A stretch of DNA of 64,000 nt from Pseudoduganella flava (GTDB taxonomy: Bacteria; Pseudomonadota; Gammaproteobacteria; Burkholderiales; Burkholderiaceae_D). A program made the position numbers and the translations under genes. The notes beneath the pieces were generated by a model. That model saw only the letters and a program-made list of their open reading frames with translations. It was not told the DNA's origin and did not search any database. Position 1 is the first letter of the stretch; every line of letters begins with the position of its first letter. Below are positions 27,755-36,518 of the stretch, one piece after another. The stretch covers positions 744,001-808,000 of the forward strand of contig NZ_VLKW01000001.1 in NCBI RefSeq assembly GCF_007830495.1, in the 5' to 3' direction.

Positions 27755-29521
27755 CTACACGGCCAGCGGCAGGTTGGCCAGGAACGCGTGGATCTGCGAC
27801 ACGACCTGCGCGCCTTCGCCGACCCCTGCCGCCACCCGCTTGGTGGAACCGGCGCGCACGTCGCCGATCGCGAACACGCCCGGCACGCTCGTCTCCAGCG
27901 CGGCGCGCACCGGCTGGTCCTTCGGGTAGATCCCTTCATCGAAATTGGCGCGGCACTGCGCCTTCGTCACGTCGTGACCGGTACGGATGAAGCCTTGCGC
28001 GTCGACGTCCACGCCGCAATCGCCCAGCCAGTCCGTGTTCGGATCGGCGCCGATGAACAGGAACACGCGGCACACGTCGCAGGCGCTTTCCTCGCCGGTG
28101 CGCTTGTTGCGCAGCTGGACGCCCTTCAGGCCTTCATCGTCGCCGTCCAGCCGCACGATTTCCGTATGCGTGTGCAGCACGATGTTCGGCGTCGCGCGGA
28201 TGCGTTCGATCAGGTACGTCGACATCGTCGCCTTCAGGCCTTCGCCGCGGATCACCATGTGCACCTTCGACGCGTGGCCGGACAGGAACACGGCCGCCTG
28301 GCCCGCCGAATTGCCGCCGCCGACGAGGATCACTTCCTCGCTCTTGCACAGGTTCGCCTCGATGCGCGACGCCCAGTAGTAGATGCCGCGGCCCTCGAAC
28401 TGGGCGATGTTGTCCAGTGCCGGGCGGCGGTAGCGCGCGCCGCACGACAGCACCACGGTGCGCGCCTTCACGCGCTTGCCTTCGGCCAGCTGTACTTCCA
28501 GGGGATAGGTGTCGCAGATCAGGCGGTTGGCGGGCGCGGGAATCGCCACTTCGACGCCGAACTTCTGCGCCTGCACGTAGGCGCGGCCGGCCAGGGCGCC
28601 GCCCGAGATCCCGGTGGGGAAGCCCAGGTAGTTTTCGATGCGGGCGCTGGCCGCGGCCTGGCCGCCGTACGCGCGCTGCTCGAGCGCCAGCACCGACAGG
28701 CCTTCCGAGCCCGCATAAACGGCCGTCGCAAGGCCCGCGGGGCCGGCGCCGACGACGATCACGTCCCACACCTTGTCCTCGTCCAGGTCCGGCAGCAGGC
28801 CCAGGCAGCGGCCCATGTCGGCATTGCTGGGGTTCTTCTTCACGCTGCCGTCCGGGCACACGACCAGCGGCCAGTCCTCGGGCGCCGGCTGGTAGTACTC
28901 GCACAGGCTCCTGGCCTGCTCGTCTTCCTTCGGATCGAGCACCGTGTGCGGGTAGGCGTTACTGGTCAGGAAGCTGCGCAGCTGGTGCAGCCGCTGGCTG
29001 TTCTCCGGCGCCACCAGCACCGGGCCGCCCGAATTGGCTTCCAGCAGGCCGACGCGGCGCAGGATCAGCGCCCGCACGATACGCTCACCCAGCTCGGCCT
29101 CGGCGATCACGAGGGCGCGCAGGCTCTCCGGCGGGATCACGAGCGCTTCGACGTCGCCGACGGCGAAGGCGTTGACGAGGGTGGGGCGGCCGGCCAGCTG
29201 CGACACCTCGGCCGTGAACTCGCCGCGGCCGTGTTCCGTGATCGGCCACGAGTTACCGAGGCCGTCGTAGCGGCTGATCGCGATACGGCCCGACAACGTG
29301 ACGATCATGCCGAACGTCGTATGCCCCGCTTCCAGGATACGCACGCCGTTGTGGTACGTGCGCACGGTGCCGAAGCGCTGCAGCTTCTTGATCTCGGCTT
29401 CCGTCAGCACGGGGAACATCTGGTGCCGGCGCGATTCCAGGTTCGAGGGCACGGTGCCCACGGTTTCCTCGCGGTGAGCCTCGGGCACGAATTGGGTGGG
29501 GGTGAGGTGCATGTTCGCCAT
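27755..29521 (-). CDS. Cyclic-nucleotide-binding domain fused to thioredoxin-reductase-like flavoprotein
   Basis: A 588-residue protein. The N-terminus (about 20-150) is a cNMP-binding/CAP effector domain (VRILEAGHTTFGMIVTLSGRIAISRYD). After a linker comes a class II pyridine nucleotide-disulphide oxidoreductase: FAD loop VVGAGPAGLATAVYAG, NADPH loop VILVGGGNSAGQAAVFLS and FAD-contact VFAIGDVRAGSTKRVAAGVGEGA. The redox CxxC of thioredoxin reductase is missing; the equivalent place reads YYWASRIEANLC. It therefore probably moves electrons to a partner other than a disulphide. The start is ATG 29521; the frame extends to 29632. Confidence 0.88.
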   Translation of the reverse strand: MANMHLTPTQFVPEAHREETVGTVPSNLESRRHQMFPVLTEAEIKKLQRFGTVRTYHNGVRILEAGHTTFGMIVTLSGRIAISRYDGLGNSWPITEHGRGEFTAEVSQLAGRPTLVNAFAVGDVEALVIPPESLRALVIAEAELGERIVRALILRRVGLLEANSGGPVLVAPENSQRLHQLRSFLTSNAYPHTVLDPKEDEQARSLCEYYQPAPEDWPLVVCPDGSVKKNPSNADMGRCLGLLPDLDEDKVWDVIVVGAGPAGLATAVYAGSEGLSVLALEQRAYGGQAAASARIENYLGFPTGISGGALAGRAYVQAQKFGVEVAIPAPANRLICDTYPLEVQLAEGKRVKARTVVLSCGARYRRPALDNIAQFEGRGIYYWASRIEANLCKSEEVILVGGGNSAGQAAVFLSGHASKVHMVIRGEGLKATMSTYLIERIRATPNIVLHTHTEIVRLDGDDEGLKGVQLRNKRTGEESACDVCRVFLFIGADPNTDWLGDCGVDVDAQGFIRTGHDVTKAQCRANFDEGIYPKDQPVRAALETSVPGVFAIGDVRAGSTKRVAAGVGEGAQVVSQIHAFLANLPLAV

Positions 29522-29661
29522 TGCCGGGTTTCCTGCATAGTTGATCGCTGCTTGCCAGTGTAGCCGATGACGGGGCCGGGGCGAACCATGCGGAAGGGCG
29601 GTATCCCGTACGGCAGATGCGCGCTGTTGCACCGCTGTTGCACATAAGGCAAATAAAGTCT

Positions 29662-29690
29662 TTGCATATCCAAATGTAAACGGTTACATT
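29662..29690 (+). promoter_or_regulatory. Promoter with LacI-type operator O1 over the -10 box
   Basis: TTGCAT (29662-29667), a 17-base spacer and TACATT (29685-29690) form a sigma-70 promoter reading to the lacI-type gene. AATGTAAACGGTTACATT (29673-29690), an 18-base near-palindrome with central CG as in LacI/GalR operators, covers the spacer and the -10 box, so bound repressor would block polymerase. Confidence 0.7.
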
Positions 29691-29734
29691 ACTTGCCGAT
29701 GACAACGGCTGCGGCGACGTCACTTGCACACCGC

Positions 29735-29752
29735 AATGTAACCGGTTACATC
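29735..29752 (+). promoter_or_regulatory. LacI-type operator O2
   Basis: ATGTAACCGGTTACAT (29736-29751) is a perfect 16-base palindrome that shares TGTAA...TTACA with O1. The operator centres are 62 bases apart, close to six helical turns, so one tetramer could loop between them. O2 lies in the expected 5' leader. Confidence 0.72.
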
Positions 29753-29818
29753 AGGCAACAAGCTAGCTGCGCGGCAATGGTCAACCCATGCGCGCATGGA
29801 CAGGGAGGCGGCACGGGA

Positions 29819-30814
29819 ATGGGCGTAACCATCAAGGATGTGGCGCGGGCGGCGCAGGTATCGGTCGCCTCCGTTTCGCGCGTGTTGAACGGGCATGCCA
29901 CCGTCACGCAGGAAACGCGCGACCATATCCTCGCCGTGATGAAGCAGTTGCGCTACGTGCCGCACGAAGGCGCGCGCAGCCTGTCGACGAACCTGACCAA
30001 TATGGTCGGCGTGCTGCTGCCGGACCTGTACGGCGAATTCTTTTCCGAGATGATCCGCGGGATCGACGGCGCCGCGCGCTTGCGCGGCCTGCACATCCTC
30101 GTCGCCAGCCTGCACGGCGGCGCGGAAGAGGCGGCCGCCGCGATCCGCACGATGCGCGGCCGCGTCGACGGTTTGATCGTGATGTCGCCGCACGTCGATG
30201 CCGACCTGCTGGCGCAAAACCTGCCCGAACACCTGCCCGTCGTGCTCGTGAACAGCGGCGCAGGCGGCGGTGCCTATGCGTCCGTCTCGATCGACAACTA
30301 CAGCGCCGCGTACGCGATGGTGCGGCACCTGGCCGCCTGCGGCCACCGCGCCATCGCCTTCATCACGGGCCCGGCAGACAACCACGAGGCGCTGGAACGG
30401 CTGCGCGGCTACCGTGCCGCGCTGGCCGACCTGGTGCCGGGGGCAAAGGAGATCGTCTACGAAGGCGACTTCTCCGAGCAGTCCGGCACGCGCGTCGGCG
30501 CGGCGCTGGCGAAGAAAAGGAAGCGGCCGGACGCGCTGTTCGCCGCCAACGACATGATGGCCGTCGGCGCGCAGATCGCGCTGCAGCAGGCCGGCATCGC
30601 GGTGCCGCGCGATATCGCGCTGGCGGGCTTCGACGACATTCCCGTTGCCCGCTACGTGACGCCGGCGCTGACCACGGTGCGCGTGCCGATCGCCGAACTG
30701 GGCGCGCAGGCGCTGGCCCGCTTGACGCAGCGCATCGGCCACGCTGACACCGGCATCGACAGCACGGCCGCGACGCTCGACGCGCAGCTCGTCGTGCGCG
30801 CCTCCAGCGGGTAG
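29819..30814 (+). CDS. LacI/GalR-family transcriptional regulator
   Basis: A 331-residue regulator. The N-terminal helix-turn-helix and hinge (TIKDVARAAQVSVASVSRVLNGHATVTQETR) lead to a periplasmic-binding-protein-like sugar domain ending in AGFDDIPVARYVTPALTTVRVP. The start at 29819 follows AGGGAGG. It should bind the two palindromes ahead of its own gene and release them on a sugar signal, probably a beta-1,2-gluco-oligosaccharide or its product; ligand is inference. No second operator is seen in the 65-base gap to the receptor gene, so the whole operon may run from the autoregulated promoter. Confidence 0.92.
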   Translation: MGVTIKDVARAAQVSVASVSRVLNGHATVTQETRDHILAVMKQLRYVPHEGARSLSTNLTNMVGVLLPDLYGEFFSEMIRGIDGAARLRGLHILVASLHGGAEEAAAAIRTMRGRVDGLIVMSPHVDADLLAQNLPEHLPVVLVNSGAGGGAYASVSIDNYSAAYAMVRHLAACGHRAIAFITGPADNHEALERLRGYRAALADLVPGAKEIVYEGDFSEQSGTRVGAALAKKRKRPDALFAANDMMAVGAQIALQQAGIAVPRDIALAGFDDIPVARYVTPALTTVRVPIAELGAQALARLTQRIGHADTGIDSTAATLDAQLVVRASSG

Positions 30815-30879
30815 GAAAACAAGGAACAGCAAGCAAAGGAACAAGTACCAAGCAGGATTCACAAAAAGGGAGACTGACC

Positions 30880-33753
30880 ATGGAACGCATTGCACCACCC
30901 CGCCCAGCGCTGCGCCTGTCGATGATGGCCGCCGCGCTGGCTTCCGCCTTGCTCGCCGGCGTGCCCGCATCGGCCCAGCTGTCGACCGCCACGTTGCGCG
31001 GCCAGGTGACGGCCGCCGGCGCCGCCAGCCCGGCCGGCACGCCCGTCACCGCCGTCAACCAGGCCAACGGCTACACCTACCGCACCACCACGCGCGGCGA
31101 CGGCAGCTATGTGCTGACGGGCCTCGCTCCCGGCTCGTACCAGGTGCGCGTGGGCGACCAGGCCACCGAGACCGTCACGCTGTCGGTGGGCCAGGTCAGC
31201 ACGCTGGACCTGGCCACCGGCGCACCGGCCGCCGGCCAGACGCAGCGTGTCGTCATCACCGGCTCGGCGCAGCGGCGCGACGTGACGACGTCCGAAGTGG
31301 GCACCTCCGTGTCGCGCGAGCAGATCGAGCGGCTGCCGCAGGTCACGCGCAACTTCCTGTCGTTCGCCGACCTGGCGCCGGGCGTGCGCTTCGACGTCGA
31401 CCAGTCCGGCAACGTCACGCTGCGCAGCGGCGCGCAGAACCAGGACAACGTCAACGTGTTCATCGACGGCGTCAGCCAGAAGAACAATATCCTGCGCGGC
31501 GGCGTCTCGGGCCTCGATTCCAGCCGCGGCAACCCGTTCCCGCAATCGGCGATCGCCGAGTACAAGGTGATCGCGCAGAACTACAAGGCCGAATTCGACC
31601 AGGTGTCGTCGGCCGCGATCACGGCGGTGACGAAGTCCGGCACCAACGAGCTGCATGGCGATGCGTTCTGGGACCACACCGGTACCAACATCACGGCGAT
31701 GGACCCGTTCCAGAAGAAGGCCGAGGCGCAGGGCATCGGCCGGCCGTCGTCCAAGCAGGACCAGTTCGGCATGACCCTGGGTGGCCCGATCAAGAAGGAC
31801 GTCGCGCACTTCTTCCTCGCCTACGAAGGCAAGAAGATCGACGATCCGCGCCAGGTGGTGCTGCAGAACGCGAACCTGCTGCCCAATACGGGCGTCGTGC
31901 CGGGGCTGCTGGCCCAGCAGGGCGCCACCGTCTCGAAGTTCGACGAGGACCTGTTCCTCGGCAAGGTCAACCTGCGGATCTCCGACGCGCACGAGCTGGA
32001 AGCGACGGTGCGCGTGCGGCGCGAAACGGACCTCGTCCCCGAAGACAAATTACTGAGCCTGCCCGGCAACGAGGTGGCACGCGACAACGACGAAGACCGC
32101 TTCGACGTCAAGCACACGTGGACGACGGACCGCTTCGTCAACGAGGCGCGGATCGGCTACGAGAAGTACACGTGGAACCCCCATTCGTCGGCGACCGACC
32201 CGTACATCAAGTACAAGATCTCGCCCAGCAATACGGCAAACAACGTCAAGGACGTGGCGATCGCCGGCGGTTCGCCGAACGCCCAGTTCCGCCAGCAGAA
32301 AGGCCTGCTGTTCCAGGACGACCTGACGTACACGGGGCTGGACAAGCATACGATCAAGGGCGGCTTCAAGATCAAGCGGATGGAGTACGACCTGTCCGGC
32401 ACGGCGCGCAGCGTGGACATGTACGAGATGTTGATCGATAACGTCACGGGCCAGCCGCGCCAGATGAAGTTCGAGGGCGCGCTTGCGCCGGTGGGCGTGA
32501 GCTTCACGAACAAGCAGTATGGCCTTTACCTGCAGGACGACTGGCAGGTGCTGCCGAAGCTGGAGCTGAACGTGGGCCTGCGCTACGACTACGAAGACAA
32601 TATGCTGAACGACAGCTATGTGACGCCGGCCGACCGCGTCGCCATCTTCGACAGGCAGGACCCGCGCGATGGCGCGCCGGCCGGCCAGACATATGCGCAG
32701 TCGCTGGCCAAGGGCGGAGTCAACATCCGCGACTACATCAGCACGGGCGACAGCCGCAAGGCGTTCAAGAACGCGTGGCAGCCGCGCCTGGGCTTCTCGT
32801 ACGATGTGATGGGCGACCGCAGCTCGGTGGTGTTCGGCGGCTGGGGCAGGGCATACGACCGGGCGGTGGCGAACTATGCGCTGGACGAGCTGCAGAAGAA
32901 TTCGCAGCCGGGCGGCGAGATCTGGATGATCCGCAACGACCACAAGGCGCCGTACACGGACCAGTTCAGCCTCGGTCTGCGCCAGGCGCTCGGCATCTGG
33001 AACGGCGAAGTGGGCTACACGAACTCGCGCAGCCGCAACCAGTTCAACTGGTTCGGCGGCAACCGCGACCCGCAGGGCGGCTGGGGCAACCAGAGCCCGA
33101 TCGACCCGCTGTGGGGTTCCGTGCCGGGCTACAGCACGCTGATCCTGGGCGACTTCATCAGCCAGGCGAAAACGGAAACCGTGTACGTCAAGATGGACAA
33201 GCCGTACACCCGCGCCTCGCGCTGGAGCGTGACGGCGACCTACACGTACAGCGACGGCAAGACGACGAACAAGGAATGGACCAACGATATCTTCAACTGG
33301 ACGTATGGCCGCTATCCGGGCCAGTGGTATCCCTCCGCGCTGGTGGAGAAGCACCGCCTCGTCGTCGCCGCCACGTCGGGCGACCTGCTGCCGTGGGGCC
33401 TGATGGCGTCCGCCAAGGCGACGTTCGGTTCCGGCCTGCCGTACCGCGTCACCGACTGCCACACCGGCTTCAACAACTGCGTGTCGATCAAGGGCGATGG
33501 CGACAACTTCAAGCAGGTGGACGTGGGCGTGTCGAAGGACGTCACGTTCCGCTTCGGCGCGCTGACCTTGCGGGCCGACGTGATCAACCTGTTCAACAGC
33601 GTCAACTACGGCGGCTATGACGGCTGGATCGGCGGGCCTCCCGGTACCGCGAGCCCGAACCGCTATGGCGGCGACAACCCGAACGTGGGCCTGGCCAATG
33701 CGATGGGTGGCCCGATGCGCACGCTCAAGCTGTCCGCCCGCTATGCGTTCTGA
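30880..33753 (+). CDS. TonB-dependent receptor (Oar-like, with CarboxypepD-reg-like domain)
   Basis: A 957-residue outer-membrane receptor. Signal peptide to about residue 33 (GVPASAQ), an N-terminal Ig-like carboxypeptidase-regulatory domain (about 36-100), plug (about 115-230, with QNQDNVNVFIDGVSQ) and a 22-strand barrel that ends in a terminal Phe (LKLSARYAF). By context it imports beta-1,2-gluco-oligosaccharides or the polymer by the proton-motive force; specificity is inferred. No SusD partner is encoded, as is usual in proteobacteria. A GGGAG ribosome site precedes the start. Confidence 0.92.
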   Translation: MERIAPPRPALRLSMMAAALASALLAGVPASAQLSTATLRGQVTAAGAASPAGTPVTAVNQANGYTYRTTTRGDGSYVLTGLAPGSYQVRVGDQATETVTLSVGQVSTLDLATGAPAAGQTQRVVITGSAQRRDVTTSEVGTSVSREQIERLPQVTRNFLSFADLAPGVRFDVDQSGNVTLRSGAQNQDNVNVFIDGVSQKNNILRGGVSGLDSSRGNPFPQSAIAEYKVIAQNYKAEFDQVSSAAITAVTKSGTNELHGDAFWDHTGTNITAMDPFQKKAEAQGIGRPSSKQDQFGMTLGGPIKKDVAHFFLAYEGKKIDDPRQVVLQNANLLPNTGVVPGLLAQQGATVSKFDEDLFLGKVNLRISDAHELEATVRVRRETDLVPEDKLLSLPGNEVARDNDEDRFDVKHTWTTDRFVNEARIGYEKYTWNPHSSATDPYIKYKISPSNTANNVKDVAIAGGSPNAQFRQQKGLLFQDDLTYTGLDKHTIKGGFKIKRMEYDLSGTARSVDMYEMLIDNVTGQPRQMKFEGALAPVGVSFTNKQYGLYLQDDWQVLPKLELNVGLRYDYEDNMLNDSYVTPADRVAIFDRQDPRDGAPAGQTYAQSLAKGGVNIRDYISTGDSRKAFKNAWQPRLGFSYDVMGDRSSVVFGGWGRAYDRAVANYALDELQKNSQPGGEIWMIRNDHKAPYTDQFSLGLRQALGIWNGEVGYTNSRSRNQFNWFGGNRDPQGGWGNQSPIDPLWGSVPGYSTLILGDFISQAKTETVYVKMDKPYTRASRWSVTATYTYSDGKTTNKEWTNDIFNWTYGRYPGQWYPSALVEKHRLVVAATSGDLLPWGLMASAKATFGSGLPYRVTDCHTGFNNCVSIKGDGDNFKQVDVGVSKDVTFRFGALTLRADVINLFNSVNYGGYDGWIGGPPGTASPNRYGGDNPNVGLANAMGGPMRTLKLSARYAF

Positions 33754-33779
33754 CCACGTGCTCTGATCAAGCCCTCCGT

Positions 33780-33804
33780 GCCCCGCACCGCCAGGATGCG
33801 GGGC
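33780..33804 (+). other. Intercistronic hairpin after the receptor gene
   Basis: GCCCCGCA / TGCGGGGC with a 9-base loop lies between the receptor and glucanase genes, without a T tract. It is a candidate 3' stabiliser or partial attenuator that would favour receptor mRNA over the rest of the operon. Confidence 0.5.
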
Positions 33805-33831
33805 CGGCCGCCCACGTCCACCGAGGTAACG

Positions 33832-35244
33832 ATGCGCCAAACTCTTTCCGCCTTGACGCTTGCATTGGCCAGTGCGCTGGCCGGGGTGCCCGCCACGTCG
33901 GCCCACGCCGCCAATGCGCTGCCGCCGTTGTTCGACGACCTGCAGGAACGCACGTTCCGCTTCTTCTGGGAGACGGCCAATCCCGCCAACGGCCTGGTGC
34001 CGGACCGGCATCCGACGCCGTCGTTTTCCAGCGTTGCCGCCGTCGGCTTCGGGCTGACGGCTTACCCGATCGGCGTCGAGCGGGGCTGGATCACGCGTGC
34101 CCAGGCGCGCGAGCGCACGCTGGCCACGCTGCGCTTCTTCCGCAACGCGCCGCAGGGCGACGCCCCGGCCGGGATGACCGGCTACAAGGGCTTCTTCTAT
34201 CACTTCCTCGACATGAAGACGGGCCAGCGCTACAGGGACGTGGAACTGTCGACGATCGACACGGCGCTGTTCCTTGGCGGCGCGCTGTTCGCGCAGTCGT
34301 ATTTCGATCGCGAGGATCCGCAGGAAACGGAGATCCGCCGTCTGGCCGCCGAGATCTATGCGCGCGTCGACTGGCAATGGGCGGCGCACAACAAGCCGGC
34401 CGTCGCGCTGGGGTGGAAGCCGGAAGAGGGCTTCAACCGCTACGACTGGAAGGGCTACAACGAGGCGATGCTGCTGTACGTGCTGGCGCTCGGTTCGCCG
34501 AAGCCGGAGCATGCGCTGGGGCCGGAAGCGTGGCAGGCGTGGACCAGCACCTATGAACGGAGCTGGGCAGCACCGTATGACCGGCCGCACCTGACATTCC
34601 CGTCGCTGTTCGTGCACCAGTACAGCCACGTGTGGATCGATTTCCGCGGCATCCGCGATGCCTATATGCAGGCCAAGGGCTTCGACTACTTCGAGAACAG
34701 CCGCCGCGCCACGCTGGCCCAGCGCGACTACGCCGTCGAGAACCCGCTGAAGTGCAAGGGCTATGGCGCCGACATGTGGGGCATCACGGCCAGCGACGGC
34801 CCCGTCGACAAAGTACTGGACTGGCAGGGGCGAAAGATTCCGTTCCACACGTATGCGGCGCGCGGCATGGGCGGCTTGCCGCATCACGACGACTGCACGC
34901 TGGCGCCGACGGCGGCCGCCAGCGCGCTGCCGTTCGCGCCGGAGATCGTCGTGCCGGCCGTCGTCGCGATGAAGGAGCGCTACGGCGACTTCATCTACGG
35001 CCGCTATGGCTTCCTCGATTCGTTCAATCCCAGCTTCGAATACCGCATCAAGCTCCAGCATGGCAAGGTCGTGCCGGGCAAGGGCTGGGTGGCGGACGAC
35101 TATCTCGGCATCGACCAGGGCCCGATCCTGGCGATGACGGAAAACTACCGCAACGACTTCGTGTGGAAGCTGATGCGCACCAATCCGGCGATCCGCACAG
35201 GCTTGCTGCGCGCGGGCTTTACCGGCGGGTGGCTCGACAAGTGA
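33832..35244 (+). CDS. GH144-type endo-beta-1,2-glucanase (glycoamylase-like fold)
   Basis: A 470-residue protein. Signal peptide (about 1-27, ending SAHA), then an (alpha/alpha)6 barrel of the PF10091 'glycoamylase' type, with LQERTFRFFWETANPANGLVPDR, GFNRYDWKGYNEAMLLY and DFRGIRDAYM as recognisable segments. The GH144 members studied are endo-beta-1,2-glucanases. By signal peptide and neighbours it acts in the periplasm or outside, cutting beta-1,2-glucan to sophoro-oligosaccharides. The start at 33832 follows GAGGTAAC. The coupling GTGA joins it to the binding-protein gene. A related beta-linkage cannot be excluded from sequence alone. Confidence 0.8.
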   Translation: MRQTLSALTLALASALAGVPATSAHAANALPPLFDDLQERTFRFFWETANPANGLVPDRHPTPSFSSVAAVGFGLTAYPIGVERGWITRAQARERTLATLRFFRNAPQGDAPAGMTGYKGFFYHFLDMKTGQRYRDVELSTIDTALFLGGALFAQSYFDREDPQETEIRRLAAEIYARVDWQWAAHNKPAVALGWKPEEGFNRYDWKGYNEAMLLYVLALGSPKPEHALGPEAWQAWTSTYERSWAAPYDRPHLTFPSLFVHQYSHVWIDFRGIRDAYMQAKGFDYFENSRRATLAQRDYAVENPLKCKGYGADMWGITASDGPVDKVLDWQGRKIPFHTYAARGMGGLPHHDDCTLAPTAAASALPFAPEIVVPAVVAMKERYGDFIYGRYGFLDSFNPSFEYRIKLQHGKVVPGKGWVADDYLGIDQGPILAMTENYRNDFVWKLMRTNPAIRTGLLRAGFTGGWLDK

Positions 35245-36518
35245 CAAGCCGCCGCACAGCACTGCGCTCGATGACGGCCGCCGCCATGGCTGCCGCGCTG
35301 CCGGCGTGCACCCGTGCGCCGGACGATGGACGCGTGCTGCTGAAGTTCTGGGCGATGGGGCGCGAGGGCGAAGTGGTCGCGCAGCTGATACCGGAGTTCG
35401 AGCGGCTGCATCAGGGCGTGAAGGTCGAGGTGCAGCAGCTGCCGTGGACGGCCGCGCACCAGAAGGTGCTGACGGCGTACGCGGGCGACGCGATGCCGGA
35501 CCTGCTCCAGCTGGGCAATACCTGGGTCGCGGAACTGCAGGCATTGAAGGCGATCGAGCCGCTCGATGCGTATGTGGAGGCGTCGCGCAGCGTCGACCCG
35601 AACGATTTTTTCGACGGCATCTGGAACACGAACGTCGTCAATGGCGGCCTGTATGGCGTGCCGTGGTATGTCGACACGCGGGTGATGTTCTACAACCGCG
35701 AACTGCTGCGGCGGGCCGGCTGGCGGGAACTGCCGGCAACGTGGGACGGCTGGATGCAGGCGATGCGCGCCGTGAAAAAGCTCGTCGGGCCGGACAAGTA
35801 CGCGATCCTGCTGCCGCACGAGGAGTTCGCGCCGCTGCTGGTGCTGGCGCTGCAGCAGCCGGACGAGCTGCTGCGCGACGGCGGGCGCTATGGCAATTTC
35901 CGCAGTCCGTCGTTCCGCCGCGCGCTGCAGCTGTATGCGGACATGTTCGCGCAAAAGCTGGCGCCGCTGGACCGCGTGTCGAACATCTACCACGAGTTCT
36001 CCACCGAGTACGTGTCGTTCTACATCTCGGGCCCGTGGAATATCGGCGAATTCAAGCGGCGCGTGCTGCCGGAGAAGCAGCACACGTGGGCGACAGCGCT
36101 GCTGCCCGGCCCGCACGGCCCGGCACCGTCGCTGGCCGGCGGTTCCAGCCTTGCCATGGCGGCCGCTTCGCGCCACAAGCGCGAAGCATGGCAGCTGATC
36201 GAATACCTGTCGCAGGTGGATACCGCCGCGCGCTTCAACACGCTGACGGGCAACCTGCCGCCGCGGCGCGCGAACTGGAACGACCCGGGACTGGCGAACG
36301 ACCCGTATGCGCGGCCGTTCCGCATCCAGCTCGACAACGTGCGGCCCGAGCCGCGCGTGCCGGAATGGGAAAACATCCTGCAGGAGATGCGCGTGATGGG
36401 CGAGCGCGTGGCGCACGGCGCGATCGGCGTAGATGCGGCCTGCGTCGAACTGGATGCCAAGGCCGACCGCATCCTTGAAAAACGGCGCTGGATGCTGGCG
36501 CGGGGGACCGTGCGATGA
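35241..36518 (+). CDS. Sugar ABC transporter solute-binding lipoprotein
   Basis: A 425-residue extracellular solute-binding protein of the MalE/cluster B type. GTG start inside the previous stop, a basic n-region with Arg-Arg, and a lipobox-like ALPAC at about residue 22, so it is a lipoprotein. Typical segments are YAGDAMPDLLQLGNTW, WYVDTRVMFYNRELL and the C-terminal hinge. By context it captures sophoro-oligosaccharides; the Listeria innocua sophoro-oligosaccharide system has the same kind of protein beside a GH94 phosphorylase. An ATG at 35271 would lose the Arg-rich start. Confidence 0.88.
   Translation: MTSRRTALRSMTAAAMAAALPACTRAPDDGRVLLKFWAMGREGEVVAQLIPEFERLHQGVKVEVQQLPWTAAHQKVLTAYAGDAMPDLLQLGNTWVAELQALKAIEPLDAYVEASRSVDPNDFFDGIWNTNVVNGGLYGVPWYVDTRVMFYNRELLRRAGWRELPATWDGWMQAMRAVKKLVGPDKYAILLPHEEFAPLLVLALQQPDELLRDGGRYGNFRSPSFRRALQLYADMFAQKLAPLDRVSNIYHEFSTEYVSFYISGPWNIGEFKRRVLPEKQHTWATALLPGPHGPAPSLAGGSSLAMAAASRHKREAWQLIEYLSQVDTAARFNTLTGNLPPRRANWNDPGLANDPYARPFRIQLDNVRPEPRVPEWENILQEMRVMGERVAHGAIGVDAACVELDAKADRILEKRRWMLARGTVR

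Noticed and set aside
32050-35544. 1,164-codon frame antisense to the receptor, GH144 and binding-protein genes
   Set aside because: Spans three well-supported genes on the other strand, low-complexity Arg/Ala/His composition, no domain.
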